Shown: positions 50,561-60,692 of the stretch, piece after piece
Layout of the letters: each line of letters begins with the position of its first letter
Numbering within the stretch: the first letter of the stretch is position 1
NCBI GenBank assembly: GCA_003342895.1
Contig: PTFA01000313.1
Location: 310,001-374,000 of the forward strand
Origin: Casuarius casuarius
Taxonomy: Eukaryota > Chordata > Aves > Casuariiformes > Casuariidae
DNA length: 64,000 nt
Direction: 5' to 3'
The notes under the pieces: generated by a model
Databases searched by the model: none
What the model saw: only the letters and a program-made list of their open reading frames with translations
Told to the model about the DNA's origin: nothing
Translations under genes and position numbers: made by a program

Positions 50561-53454
50561 AAGTGCTTCGCTGTATCCTAGCAAGTCTGTGCTAGCACGT
50601 ACTGCTTTCAGGAATCCCATTGTGCACAGCTGGGGAGATTTTGGATGACCAGCATTTCGAGAAGTTTTCATTCTGGAAAACTTTAGCTTTTACTGGAAAA
50701 AAATGGAAAAATAATTTTGCTCTTCAGAAATTGAAAGCTGTTTTTTTTAAAAAAATAAGTTCTTAATGCTTATGCTAATAATTCTTCTCATGAGCATGCT
50801 AAGATTCATCTGTTCTCAGAGTAAAATCTAGGTATTACTTGAAGTAAAAATCTTTAAAAATTCCTAAGGAATCACAGTTCCTAAACAGTTGCAATGCCTT
50901 TCAAGCATAGCTCCCCCTGTAAATACCAGCTTCCTAATGGTGTAAATGCATACAGTTCCAAGATAATATTTTGATAAGAAATGAAAAAAACACCTTTATT
51001 CCAAGTAAAATCATTTTTTACAGTGAAAAAATTGTAAATACAAGATCAGTAGTTGTTCTTCTTACAGTTCTTACAGAACCGGAAAGATTAAAGTATGAAT
51101 ATCTGACTGGTTTGTCGTAAGGCAATTCTTATATGCAACAAAAGTAGTATTTCTCAAAAAGGCTTGATTTATGGAGTATGTGCAGAAGATGGTAATTACA
51201 GAAAGTGTGTGTTCATGGGTGTGTAAAGTTTATTTTGATGAACGGAGGAGGGATAGGGAAGGAATGCGATTGTCTATTTTATTATTGTTCTTCCATTCTG
51301 CTCTGCTAATGTGAAATCTGGACAATAGATCGTTCTAGTTTTTTGGCTTCTACTAATAGAAACTGGGGAAATGGTTTAAGGGGAAAAAAATTAAATATGG
51401 TAGAGGAACCCAGCTGGTGCGTTTTTTTTAATAAATATTGCAGCACCTATTTTTTACTCCAGTTTAAAGCCTGAAAAGTACAAGGAGAAGGCTTCCATTC
51501 ATTTGTTAACAACAAAAGTTGGATATTCTAAGTTATTTGCAGCATCCAGTTCTCAATTGAATCTTGAGTAGAAAATCTTATTTTATCAGATTTAGAAAGG
51601 AGATTCACCTACTTTTGTAAAGGGGATAATTCACAGCTGGGTAGTATGAAGTAGTAACTATGGCTTTTAAACTTGAATAAAGTAAATATTTAAAAAAGGC
51701 ATCATGATTATCTGTTGTTATTCTTCTAACTTTCAGTTCCTCATCATTTTGAGAATTCAGGAAATGGACTAGCTTTTTAAACTTAAATTTCTGTTAATTT
51801 CTAGAATAGATAAACCATAATTAATTTAGTGAAATAACAGAAGGCATCTGATGAATCTCCTTTCAAAAATCACTTTGCATTTGAAAGACAATTTTCTCAT
51901 GACATCAGTAAGGGGATTATTGAAAATAGTTTTCTGTTGAAGGTACATTTTTATTTAGGAGCAGTGTGGATTTCTTCTCTGGTTTGCCTCAGTGTATTTT
52001 CGGCATAAGCTTTGTAATTTGCTTTTTGAGGAACAGATGTGCTAGTTGTCCCCCCAGGTATGTACATGATACTTATTCTTATTTTAGAGTCTTAAGTAAT
52101 GTTAAGAGCACATCTGAATTAAGATCTTGTTTCTTTAAATCATTGGGCGTAAAAAATGTTACTTTTCTACATTAAAAAACAATCAATAAAATACAATGCT
52201 TTAAATTATTCAAAGATGGTACATTGGGAAATTGGTTATTCTCTTGATGCACAAGGTTGGATAATTGAGTTGAATTTTTATGTCTGCAAAAATCAATGCC
52301 TAGGTGGACTTCAGAGGAATGCCTGTGAAAAGACTGGTATTTGTGTTAAGTAGAAGTACTAAATTCATACATAAAATTTTAGATTGTCACTGAAAGCAAT
52401 TTCCAGTGTTTCTTTTTTGTTTAGTTATCTCACACCAACCTATGCGTTATGGTACAAGAGGCATTAATTTTGATGTCTTTTTTTTTTTAATACGAAATTC
52501 ATGTTTATTTTGGAAGTGATGACAGCAGTATAGAAATCCTGAAAGAAACTTAGAATCTCTCTCTTATCCTCAAGATGTTTCTTAGACCTCATCTTATTTA
52601 AATGCAGGATATGTTAAATATTTAATAAAGGCAGCGAGCAAGATTTTTGTTTGTGTTTTCCTTGGTGACTTGTTTGGTATTTTCTTAACGAGGAATTTCT
52701 TGCGGCAGTCAGTTTTTCTTGCTTTAAGTCTCAGGCGTACTGAGACATGGGAACAGTTGGCCTTTCCACAAGAAAAGAAGGGGGGGGAGTTTCTCTAAGA
52801 GGGGAGGGATTTAGTGGTTTTATGAAGGCATGGATGTTGTTCATTTGGAATTTAGCACAGAACTTTAAAAAGTGTTAACAGGGAAAGAAGTGGAGATGCT
52901 TAACTTTTTGAGGACCTTTTTATGTTGAAAAGATGAATCTTTTCCATCCTTGCAAACATGGCTGCTTCCTCTAGTCTGATGTTTGTCATCTGGGAAGTTT
53001 TAAACCTTTAAGGATTTTGCACTGTTCTCAGTTGTTTCATCTTTTTCAGTTGAACTGATTGCAAGACAGTATCAAAGCTGGTATGCTTAAAATGTTAGGA
53101 TGACAAATGTGTGTTTGACAGGCTTCTCTTTCTGGTGAGGTAACTATAAAAGAAAGGAAGGAGACTTCTCCATCGTGCCCAAACTGAGTGTCTGTGAGAT
53201 CATATAAGTGGTTCATCGAATATTCATACTAAACAGTTAAAATGTCAGTTAAAATTAAATAACGCTAAATGGGCCAAAAGGAAATGGATGCACTTGTTAT
53301 GATGCACTTCTCTTCGGATGCATACTTCTATATCCTTCAATATACTTTGGCCCACGGTGAGGTAAAACAGCTTGCAGTGTTTTCTTATTTTGAAAAGTAT
53401 ATATTGGTTACAAAGAGATCAAGACTGTAGAGAAACAGCAGTTTCCTCCTCCTC

Positions 53455-53498
53455 CTCCTCCTCCTCCTCCTCCTCCTCCTCCTCCTCCTCCTCCTCCT
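53455..53498 (+). repeat. (CCT)n microsatellite, about 14-15 units
   Basis: Uninterrupted CCT/TCC repeat of 44 bases. The polypyrimidine/polypurine mirror symmetry allows triplex (H-DNA). On the - strand it reads as GAG/GGA and yields a meaningless poly-Glu open frame. Confidence 0.95.
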
Positions 53499-54589
53499 TT
53501 CCCCAGCAAATGATACCTGGGAGATAAAAGGCACCTGGGGTTGCTCCTGCTAGGAAGCACACTCCTTTCTCAGCCCTTCCCGGGAGAGTGGAGCCCTTTG
53601 AGGAAACCCTGCCAAAGATTTTAGCAGTCTTGACTTCTTCACCTTGGATGCCAACTGTGCACAACTTAAGCATTCGAATGGAAACCTCTGAGACTGCGTA
53701 AAGCTTTCAGCCATGAGCATCCCTTGTGCTGGAGGGACCTCTTTCTGCAAGCGGTAATTCAAGGTTAGTGTCTCGGTCAGGGCAGCTTGACCACAAGCGC
53801 AGTCTTGAGGAGAATGAAGGGAATGGCTAATGCGCTGTGGTTTGAGCTATACAGCAGTTCGCTCATGAAGGAAGGTACATCATTACTACCATCCAGTTAG
53901 TGGTATCATGAAAACTGTCAGATTTAAATGCTTAAGAGAGCTCTTGTAACGGTTGCCATGGCGATATCGGGACGGCAACATGGTAGTTTTCATCTATATC
54001 CATGTACAGTTAAATTCTTTGGCAGTCACTTAACTGTGAAAGGAAGGTACCATGTTGTACCAGGTTTTAGTTTTCTCTTGAGTTAACCAGTAACAAATGA
54101 AAGCTATAACTTACACTTTATTTGAAAGTGAAATTTAAATTCTACATGCAACTAACCGATCTAGTTCCTTTTGGTTTTGATTTGCCTCTGCATTGGCATT
54201 CCTATATGTGAAATATTATCTGTGGAGTGACTGACCGGCTGTTTATGGCTTCATGTTATTTCTTGTAATTACTTCTATTCAGGCCATAATAAAAAGCATG
54301 CCCTGCAGTGCCAAACTCGCAATTTTATTGCAGAGCCGGATCTACCTCAGACGTCTTTTTCTCCAGAAGGAGAGAAGCATAAACATTTCTCCCTAGAAAT
54401 TCAAATACTGCTTTCTATTTTAGCCTCACTTCTAATGCTTTCCTTTAGAACTGAGCCTGCCCTGTATTTTTTTAACCTGCATGATGTTAATTAGCTGCCT
54501 CAGTTTTGGTTTCTAGCAGCTTCATTTTTCCATTTTCTGACATTCAGGAGCTTTTTTTCCACTGCCCTGGTACATGTTGTTGTTCTGTG

Positions 54590-54840
54590 CAGCCCTCCCC
54601 CAGCCTGGCGCCCGGGAAAGCCTTCCCCTTCGCTCTTGCCTTGGGTACAAAGCAGAGAGACGTCTTTCCTCGCTGACCTACATTTTCCCAGTGCGGCGCT
54701 GCACGGCGGTGGCCCCGGGGTATTGCTGAGCAGAGCTCCGGGGAGAGGCCGCTGCAGTCTGAATATATGGGGCCCTGCCGTATGGCTAAAGCCTGATCGG
54801 CAGTCTTGCGTCAGTTCAGTCATCGAGGGTGAGACCACGT
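54590..54840. promoter_or_regulatory. GC-rich intronic block with long open frames on both strands
   Basis: GC- and CpG-rich patch including CTGGCGCCCGGG, GTGCGGCGCTGCACGGCGG and CCCCGGGGTATTG. A 118-codon - frame (54500-54856) and an 81-codon + frame (54636-54881) overlap here. Neither resembles a family I know, and composition explains the lack of stops. Possibly regulatory for the nested gene about 4.4 kb downstream in window coordinates. Confidence 0.3.
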
Positions 54841-57800
54841 ACCACCCAAATTGCATGCTGCTTTGGGAGAACAGAATCTGAAACTATGAAGGGCAGAAAA
54901 CTCTCTTAAAATGTTGATAGCTATAGTTACCATGCTGTAAGGAAGCGATTGTCTAGTATTTGCTTATTTGGCACTATAAAATATGCATTAGAAATGAGTT
55001 TTAAAAACAAAAATATCTAAACTATTGATGCTTTTGCAAATTCAGTTATGAGCCCATTCTTGCTGTTAGCACAAATGTAAGAAGTAGTAACTTTTATAGT
55101 AGCATCCTCACTCTCTTCTTCCTTTCATCTCCTCCTAGAAAGTTTTCACACATTGCTTTAAGTATTCACTGAAGAGCTAAGATTTTATTGCACTGTTGGA
55201 TTCTGTAGGTATTTTAGATTGAAGAATGATTTGGAGTTATGTTGACTTAATGTATCAAGAAAATTAATGGGGTGGACAGTGGGGGGGACCCCTCCAGAGT
55301 AATGACTTTCAGGCCCCCTGCTCCGTTCCACCCAAATGCCTGAACTGGTAACAATTTCAAGGCAGCTAATATAAGCCTTAGTGTCAGTATTTATTCTGAC
55401 TGTTTTGTAAATGTGGCCTTACCAGTTGCTATTTTATGCTTATTGCATTGCAAATGAAAAAAAAGCAGATTTTAAATTAGTATTCTAATCAGCTCAGCCT
55501 GAAAGCCAGTCTGTCTTATCTCTTTTAGATAACTACCATCATATAATTTTGAGCTTACTGTAGGAGAGTAAAATAATTCTTAACCTCTATGTAGAGATCT
55601 TACTGGACACTGAATTTCCTCAGAGAAACCACTGAGGCTTGGAAGTGCCTTTACCGCTATTTTTCAGACTAGAACAGGTCATGAACTTTCCCCAAGGGAA
55701 ACAGGACGTGGCTGTGGCGGATAGGATCAGGCTTCTCACTTCAAAGCTTGTAACTGTAAGTTTTCCATACTCACGTCAACTGATGTGTGAACGGCAAATA
55801 ACCCGACTCACTGGTTTAACTGGAGATGCAACTGTTGTTGGTAAATAATCACTTTTTCATGGGGCTTTATTTTGGTCATCTAGCTTTAGTGTTTAAATCT
55901 TTTAGTTGAAAGTTGCGTTTATGGGGAAGAATTACAGAATTTTGATCTCTTCATCTTGTTACCATGTTTAATTTTTCTGGAATTTTTCTTTGCCATAATG
56001 TGATGGTGATGATGCATTTCTCCTGTAATAAGTTTTCAGTCATATTATAACTTTCTGTATTTGTTTTCAATCTAAAGCAAATGTACAAAGAAGTAAAAAC
56101 ACTTTAAGTTAATATTCCACAAAACTCTATACCTCAATTAGTAAACTGGCTATATCTGAATTTCTTATTGCATTGCATACGTTAGACTTTTAGACACAAA
56201 CTTTCATCCCATTGCTACTGAAAATGCATTTTTTTGTCTCGATCAATGTGGAAAGGAAGCGAGAAAACTCGTCAAAGGTTTTAATAATATAAATAATTAT
56301 TGCACTATTTTTAACATGAACTGTTTTTACGCTCTACTAGACTAAACAAATAATTTAAACACAAGCTAGAAAACAGTAAATACATTGAAAGAATGGAAGG
56401 TAGATCTTTCATTCTCTAAACTGCATATTTCATCACACGAGCTCTCCCTCCTGCCTCTGCAAGTTTTGCAGTGAACTGTGGAAAGTGGTGATGCTTGGAT
56501 ACGGAAAAAATCGAAGTAGCCTTTGCCTGCCTTGATAGTGCTTCAAATGTATTTATAGAGTGGTTTCAAATTACACCCAAGCATTAATACAGATTTTTAA
56601 AAATTATGGCGGACCCTTAACAGGGCATTAAAAATGGGTTTTTATGTTACATCTTGCACTCCTCACTAGTATTTTGGCTAGCAAGAAGTTTGATGTACTA
56701 AATTTACATGTAACATAATTCTGCCAAACTTGCACAGATTGGCATCAGACACTAGCTCCCAAGTGGAGTACCCTCGGGGTTGTTTGGCTGCCAAACTTTA
56801 CAATTCAAGTGCCAAACTATTTAAGGTTTAGTTATTAACCTCTTGGACTATACCCAGAAGCCAGTAACATCATTTTGAACTAGCCAAATTTGAGAAAATC
56901 CAATTAGTGCATTACGTTGCAGCTTGAAGGTGCTGAAGGCATGGAACAGTGCTCACATCCTCTCCAAGAGGAGACGAGCTGGATTCTTGGTCACCTTTAC
57001 TGGGGGGAAGGCAACTGCTGTTGTTTGCGCATCTCCCAGAACCAAGTTCTGTATAATAATAATAGTAGCTGGCTTTTAACACTCTTTGCAGTTGTCTGAA
57101 AATCGCACTATTGTTTTAAGCTTGCACGTTATCAGCTTAAGCCAGGTAGCTTTCATCTGAGATACCGACTGTGGCCTGTGTTAACTGGAAGGAAATGGTC
57201 AGATCGGAGTGTGCAGAAAATCAGAGATGGGTGTTGAAAGGACACTCCAGTCTTTTTTTATGGCAGCTTGTATCTGCGTTACACAAATGCCAGTAGTCAT
57301 CACCAAAACTAAATGGATGCACTTTCAATCTAGTTTGACAGTGTCCCTCTCTTTGGCAGAGAGTTGTTATTTTTGCACATGTTTACTTTTCCCAGAAATA
57401 GACATTTATGCTATTTGAGGTATACGGAAATGCACAAACATAGTATTATACCTCAAATACAGCAGGTGACAAAACTGAGTAGTGCAGGATCGCCAAAAAA
57501 AGATGGTGAGCAAGTTCCCATACCTATCTCCAATAAGAGCTCCTAGTATCTTTTAAGAGGTCTAGTCCAGTGTGATACAGTCTGCGCGCATGTGTGAGCT
57601 TCTGGGTGCAAACAACCTTAGGGCTGCTACGAGTGCTCAGTGGTATGATCCATCTTTGCATTACAAAGAAAAGATAAACTACAAAAATGCCATGGTCTCC
57701 ATATTGTGCATAGTATGAGAACTAGATTGTAAGAGTTGGGAGGCAAGCTAGAGAAGTCAGGCAGTGTTAAAGCTAGCCCTTTATTTTCTCCTGAGCAGCC

Positions 57801-57844
57801 TTCCCATAAGAAGTGAAGTCTGAAGGACCATAAATATAATCAGT

Positions 57845-59288
57845 TTTATTAAATAATAAAAGTACATCAAATATTTGTTTTTTACTCAGTTAAAAAGTCC
57901 CAGTCAAACAGAAAACTAATCAGTTCCATGATTTGCTACTAAATCAGAGGTGGGCATTGCTAACCCAGCACTGTGAGAAACACTAATAACCTGAATCTGA
58001 TGCAATTCTGCAGTACCTTTGTCGGAAAATAAGCTTTAAAAGTTTTATTTGTTAGAAAACTGGAAACCTGTAAACAGATTTAATCTACTTCTCACATCTT
58101 TATTTCCAGTGGTACATGTTGTGGTTTTAACTTTTAAAACTACTCCAATTTTATTTTCAACCATACTGGTATCTGGAAATGTCAATCTTACTATGATCTA
58201 GTTCTCCCCATCCATAAAGTAAGTTGTTTAGCTAAATTTTCTGTTAGGCCTGTTTTCACTTGACTGATCCTTTGGGAGGGTGGGGGGCAAAATAACAGAT
58301 TCAGTCTTTTTTTTTTCCCTCTCTTTCTGCAAAATAGAATATTTCTGAGATGCAGTTAAAAGACTTGAAGTTCCGTTTTGCACTTCCGATCTGCCTTTGA
58401 GCTATCTTAAAGAAATTAATTCAGGAAATTAATTTAGTAGCAAATTCAATAGATTTGCATGAAGATGCCAAGATGAATGTGTTACCTGGCATCAGAATTC
58501 AGGAACTCACCCTATAACTCCTTGAGAATTAAGTGATCTTTAGTCCTCTCTTCGAAGGGAATCTAGTTGAACACCATGGCATTTTAAGGGTGATGTACAA
58601 AGTGGTAGCCATGTGAAATTCGATTTCGTTTAACCCTCTTTCCTAACCAAAACAAGCAGCTTTCCTAAAACTCCCCAGCTGTAAAAGGATACACTCTTAG
58701 TATTTTAGAGTTCGATGGTAGTGTCTTACTAAATCGTAAATGTGACATTACTGAAAGTGTATTGTACATTAAAGTGCACAATAATTTTAATGTGGTATTT
58801 GAACATAAAACTGATCTGCCCTTTGTGCATTCCCTTAATTTGTCATTTTTCATTTTTCTTGTAGCAGTTCTAGATAATAAAAAGAAACCATTAGACTGAA
58901 AAGAACTAGAACAATGAATGCAGTTTTAAAATAAAATTTTAGTGTGGAAAATATGCTCAATTATATTTTATTGGCACATAAATCAGCAATTGTACCACCA
59001 AAGTGTGCATGCTTATTATTGCACATTAACACAAAAATCCTTGTATACCATCATCTTTTTTCCTCAAATTTGCTGGGAAAATCTTGTCGTTATAGGTTCA
59101 TAATTATTAGTGTTTTCAAGAACTATACTTTTTTTAAAATTAAAAAAATAATTTTCAGACCCCATTATGTGATGGGGATCAACTAAAGGCTGTCCCATTA
59201 AGCTCATCCATTTTCACTGTACATGCGCTCAGCGATATTTACAGATTGCACGTGGAATACTTTCTACAGAGTGAGCGTCGTCCCTCTT
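57845..59288 (-). other. B3GALT2: Probable B3GALT2 3' UTR with candidate poly(A) signals
   Basis: The region after the stop codon on the - strand is AT-rich without open frames of note. AATAAA hexamers on the - strand occur at 58967-58972 (about 320 bases after the stop), 58099-58104, 58044-58049 and 57845-57850. Which is used cannot be decided; the outer limit given here is the last of these. Confidence 0.4.
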
Positions 59289-60557
59289 CTAGTGCAGCTT
59301 GCGATGGCGGTACCTGCCTGCTTTCTCTTTCGCTGCGTTGGCACAGGCGTTGTGCTTGTTCTGTTGTAAGTGGTTCCAGTATTTGATCAGTTCGCTCGGC
59401 TGGAACTGATGGGAGGTAATTAGGTGGCTGTATTTACAGCTGGAGTAAGAAACTCGCCAGTGATTGAAGACAAACTCATTGGGCGGAGGCATAGGGTCAA
59501 TTCGCAACTTTGCAAGGCAGATCCCCACATATACGTCCTCTAAATGTAAACGTCTGATGCTTAAGGAGACCTTAAAGATCTTTTCTGCTAAATCTCCCGA
59601 AAAAACATAACCGGTTCCAGAGCAGAATACAGGATAACGTTCACTTGGATACAAGTCGGGTGGCATATACCACTTACTATCCTTGTTCCTGTTAGGTGCG
59701 TAACCTCTCATTAAATAACCTGTAAAATACTTGTGCCTTGGAGGAAGTTCTGGTTTCAGCAGCTTATGTATTAAATATTCAGTATTGACAAACATATCAC
59801 TGTCAGTTTTCATAACATAGGGAACACTTGGACAGTAGGATGCAACCCAGTTCATTCCCATCAGAGTTTTAATAGTTAAATTGTAATAAGTGTCTAAATA
59901 TTCCTGTTGAACGATGTCATGGTACTGTCTGCTCTCCTCCAGTATGGCGCGCTGGAGGTATCCGTTTACCTTAGTGCTTAACCCCAGCAAAAACATGCGA
60001 ACGATGTGGATACCAGGCGTCAGGCTCTCGTTACCCCAGGTTTGGCGGATCGCTTGCCTGGCTTCTGCTTGGCCTGGTTCCGCGGCTATGAGCAGGATTA
60101 GAAAAGGCGTCTTCTCCTGGCATTTTTCAGGCTCGTTGATGATGTATTTAAAATGATACAAATTTGGGTGGCCGGTACCCTTCTCACTGTAAATACTTCC
60201 ATTGGCGCTGAGCGTGTTTTCTAAACCGGTTACGCCTTGCGGTGACAGGTCGGTGTTGTTGGCGTTGGTGACGGTCTGAGGCCTGAGGGTCTGCGGCACT
60301 GCGTCCTTCCACGCGCTCCGCAGGGAGCTGAGGTTGGTCTCGCTCCTTGTGGATCGAAAGCCTCGTATGGTGTAAGCCATGGGGTTTTCTTTGAAGCCCG
60401 CCCTGCCTGGCAGCCAGTCGTGGTGGTTGAAAAACAGAAACATAGCGAAAAGAAAGACGAGAGAGACCAGACCGATGAGATGGGTGCGAAACAGAGACCT
60501 TTTGGTATTCCAGGTCATCTTTGCAAAGCAGCAGTGTCGTCTCCTCCACTGAAGCAT
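59289..60557 (-). CDS. B3GALT2: Beta-1,3-galactosyltransferase 2 (B3GALT2), complete single-exon coding region, 422 aa
   Basis: This GT31-family Golgi enzyme transfers galactose from UDP-galactose in beta-1,3 linkage to N-acetylglucosamine-ended glycans. The 422 residues equal the human length and align to it nearly throughout by memory. A short cytoplasmic tail with RRRH (5-8) is followed by one type II membrane anchor (about 25-44, THLIGLVSLVFLFAMFLFF), then a variable stem (about 50-140) and the catalytic domain. Family motifs are RQAIRQTWGNE (168-177), DSD (252-254, metal and nucleotide-sugar binding), GYLMRGYAP, FCSGTGYVFSGD (311-322) and EDVYVG (340-345). N-glycosylation sequons lie at N75, N100, N119, N176 and N226. 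The start is the ATG at 60555-60557 (A at -3). The frame stays open upstream to a splice acceptor, but only a TTG lies at the far end. The gene is antisense within CDC73 intron 10. Confidence 0.97.
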   Translation of the reverse strand: MLQWRRRHCCFAKMTWNTKRSLFRTHLIGLVSLVFLFAMFLFFNHHDWLPGRAGFKENPMAYTIRGFRSTRSETNLSSLRSAWKDAVPQTLRPQTVTNANNTDLSPQGVTGLENTLSANGSIYSEKGTGHPNLYHFKYIINEPEKCQEKTPFLILLIAAEPGQAEARQAIRQTWGNESLTPGIHIVRMFLLGLSTKVNGYLQRAILEESRQYHDIVQQEYLDTYYNLTIKTLMGMNWVASYCPSVPYVMKTDSDMFVNTEYLIHKLLKPELPPRHKYFTGYLMRGYAPNRNKDSKWYMPPDLYPSERYPVFCSGTGYVFSGDLAEKIFKVSLSIRRLHLEDVYVGICLAKLRIDPMPPPNEFVFNHWRVSYSSCKYSHLITSHQFQPSELIKYWNHLQQNKHNACANAAKEKAGRYRHRKLH

Positions 60558-60692
60558 GTTGTAAGAATCCAGTGGTGGGATGCGAGACAAGGGCCGAGCC
60601 ACAGGCTTCTCCTCTCCCTCTGGACCCGCTGCTATTCTTTGGTATTCATTTTCTGTTGTTCGTGTTGAGTAATTCTCTGCAAATGGCTCACT
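60558..60692 (-). other. B3GALT2: B3GALT2 5' UTR part of the coding exon, with splice acceptor
   Basis: On the - strand a pyrimidine-rich tract (CCTTTTTCTTTCTAAACCTTTGCAG in part) ends with CAG at 60695-60693, so the exon most likely begins at 60692. The 135 bases to the ATG are 45 codons open in frame with B3GALT2. An upstream non-coding exon must exist at higher coordinates, as in human, but I could not locate it. Confidence 0.7.
60632..60649 (-). promoter_or_regulatory. Short upstream ORF in the B3GALT2 leader
   Basis: ATG AAT ACC AAA GAA TAG, a five-codon frame out of phase with the main start, ends 74 bases before it. A at -3 gives an adequate context. It could reduce B3GALT2 translation or favour reinitiation; seen in sequence, effect inferred. 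Confidence 0.5.

Noticed and set aside
53419..53673. Antisense frame with a poly-Glu run
   Set aside because: The Glu run is the CCT microsatellite read on the other strand; no flanking homology.
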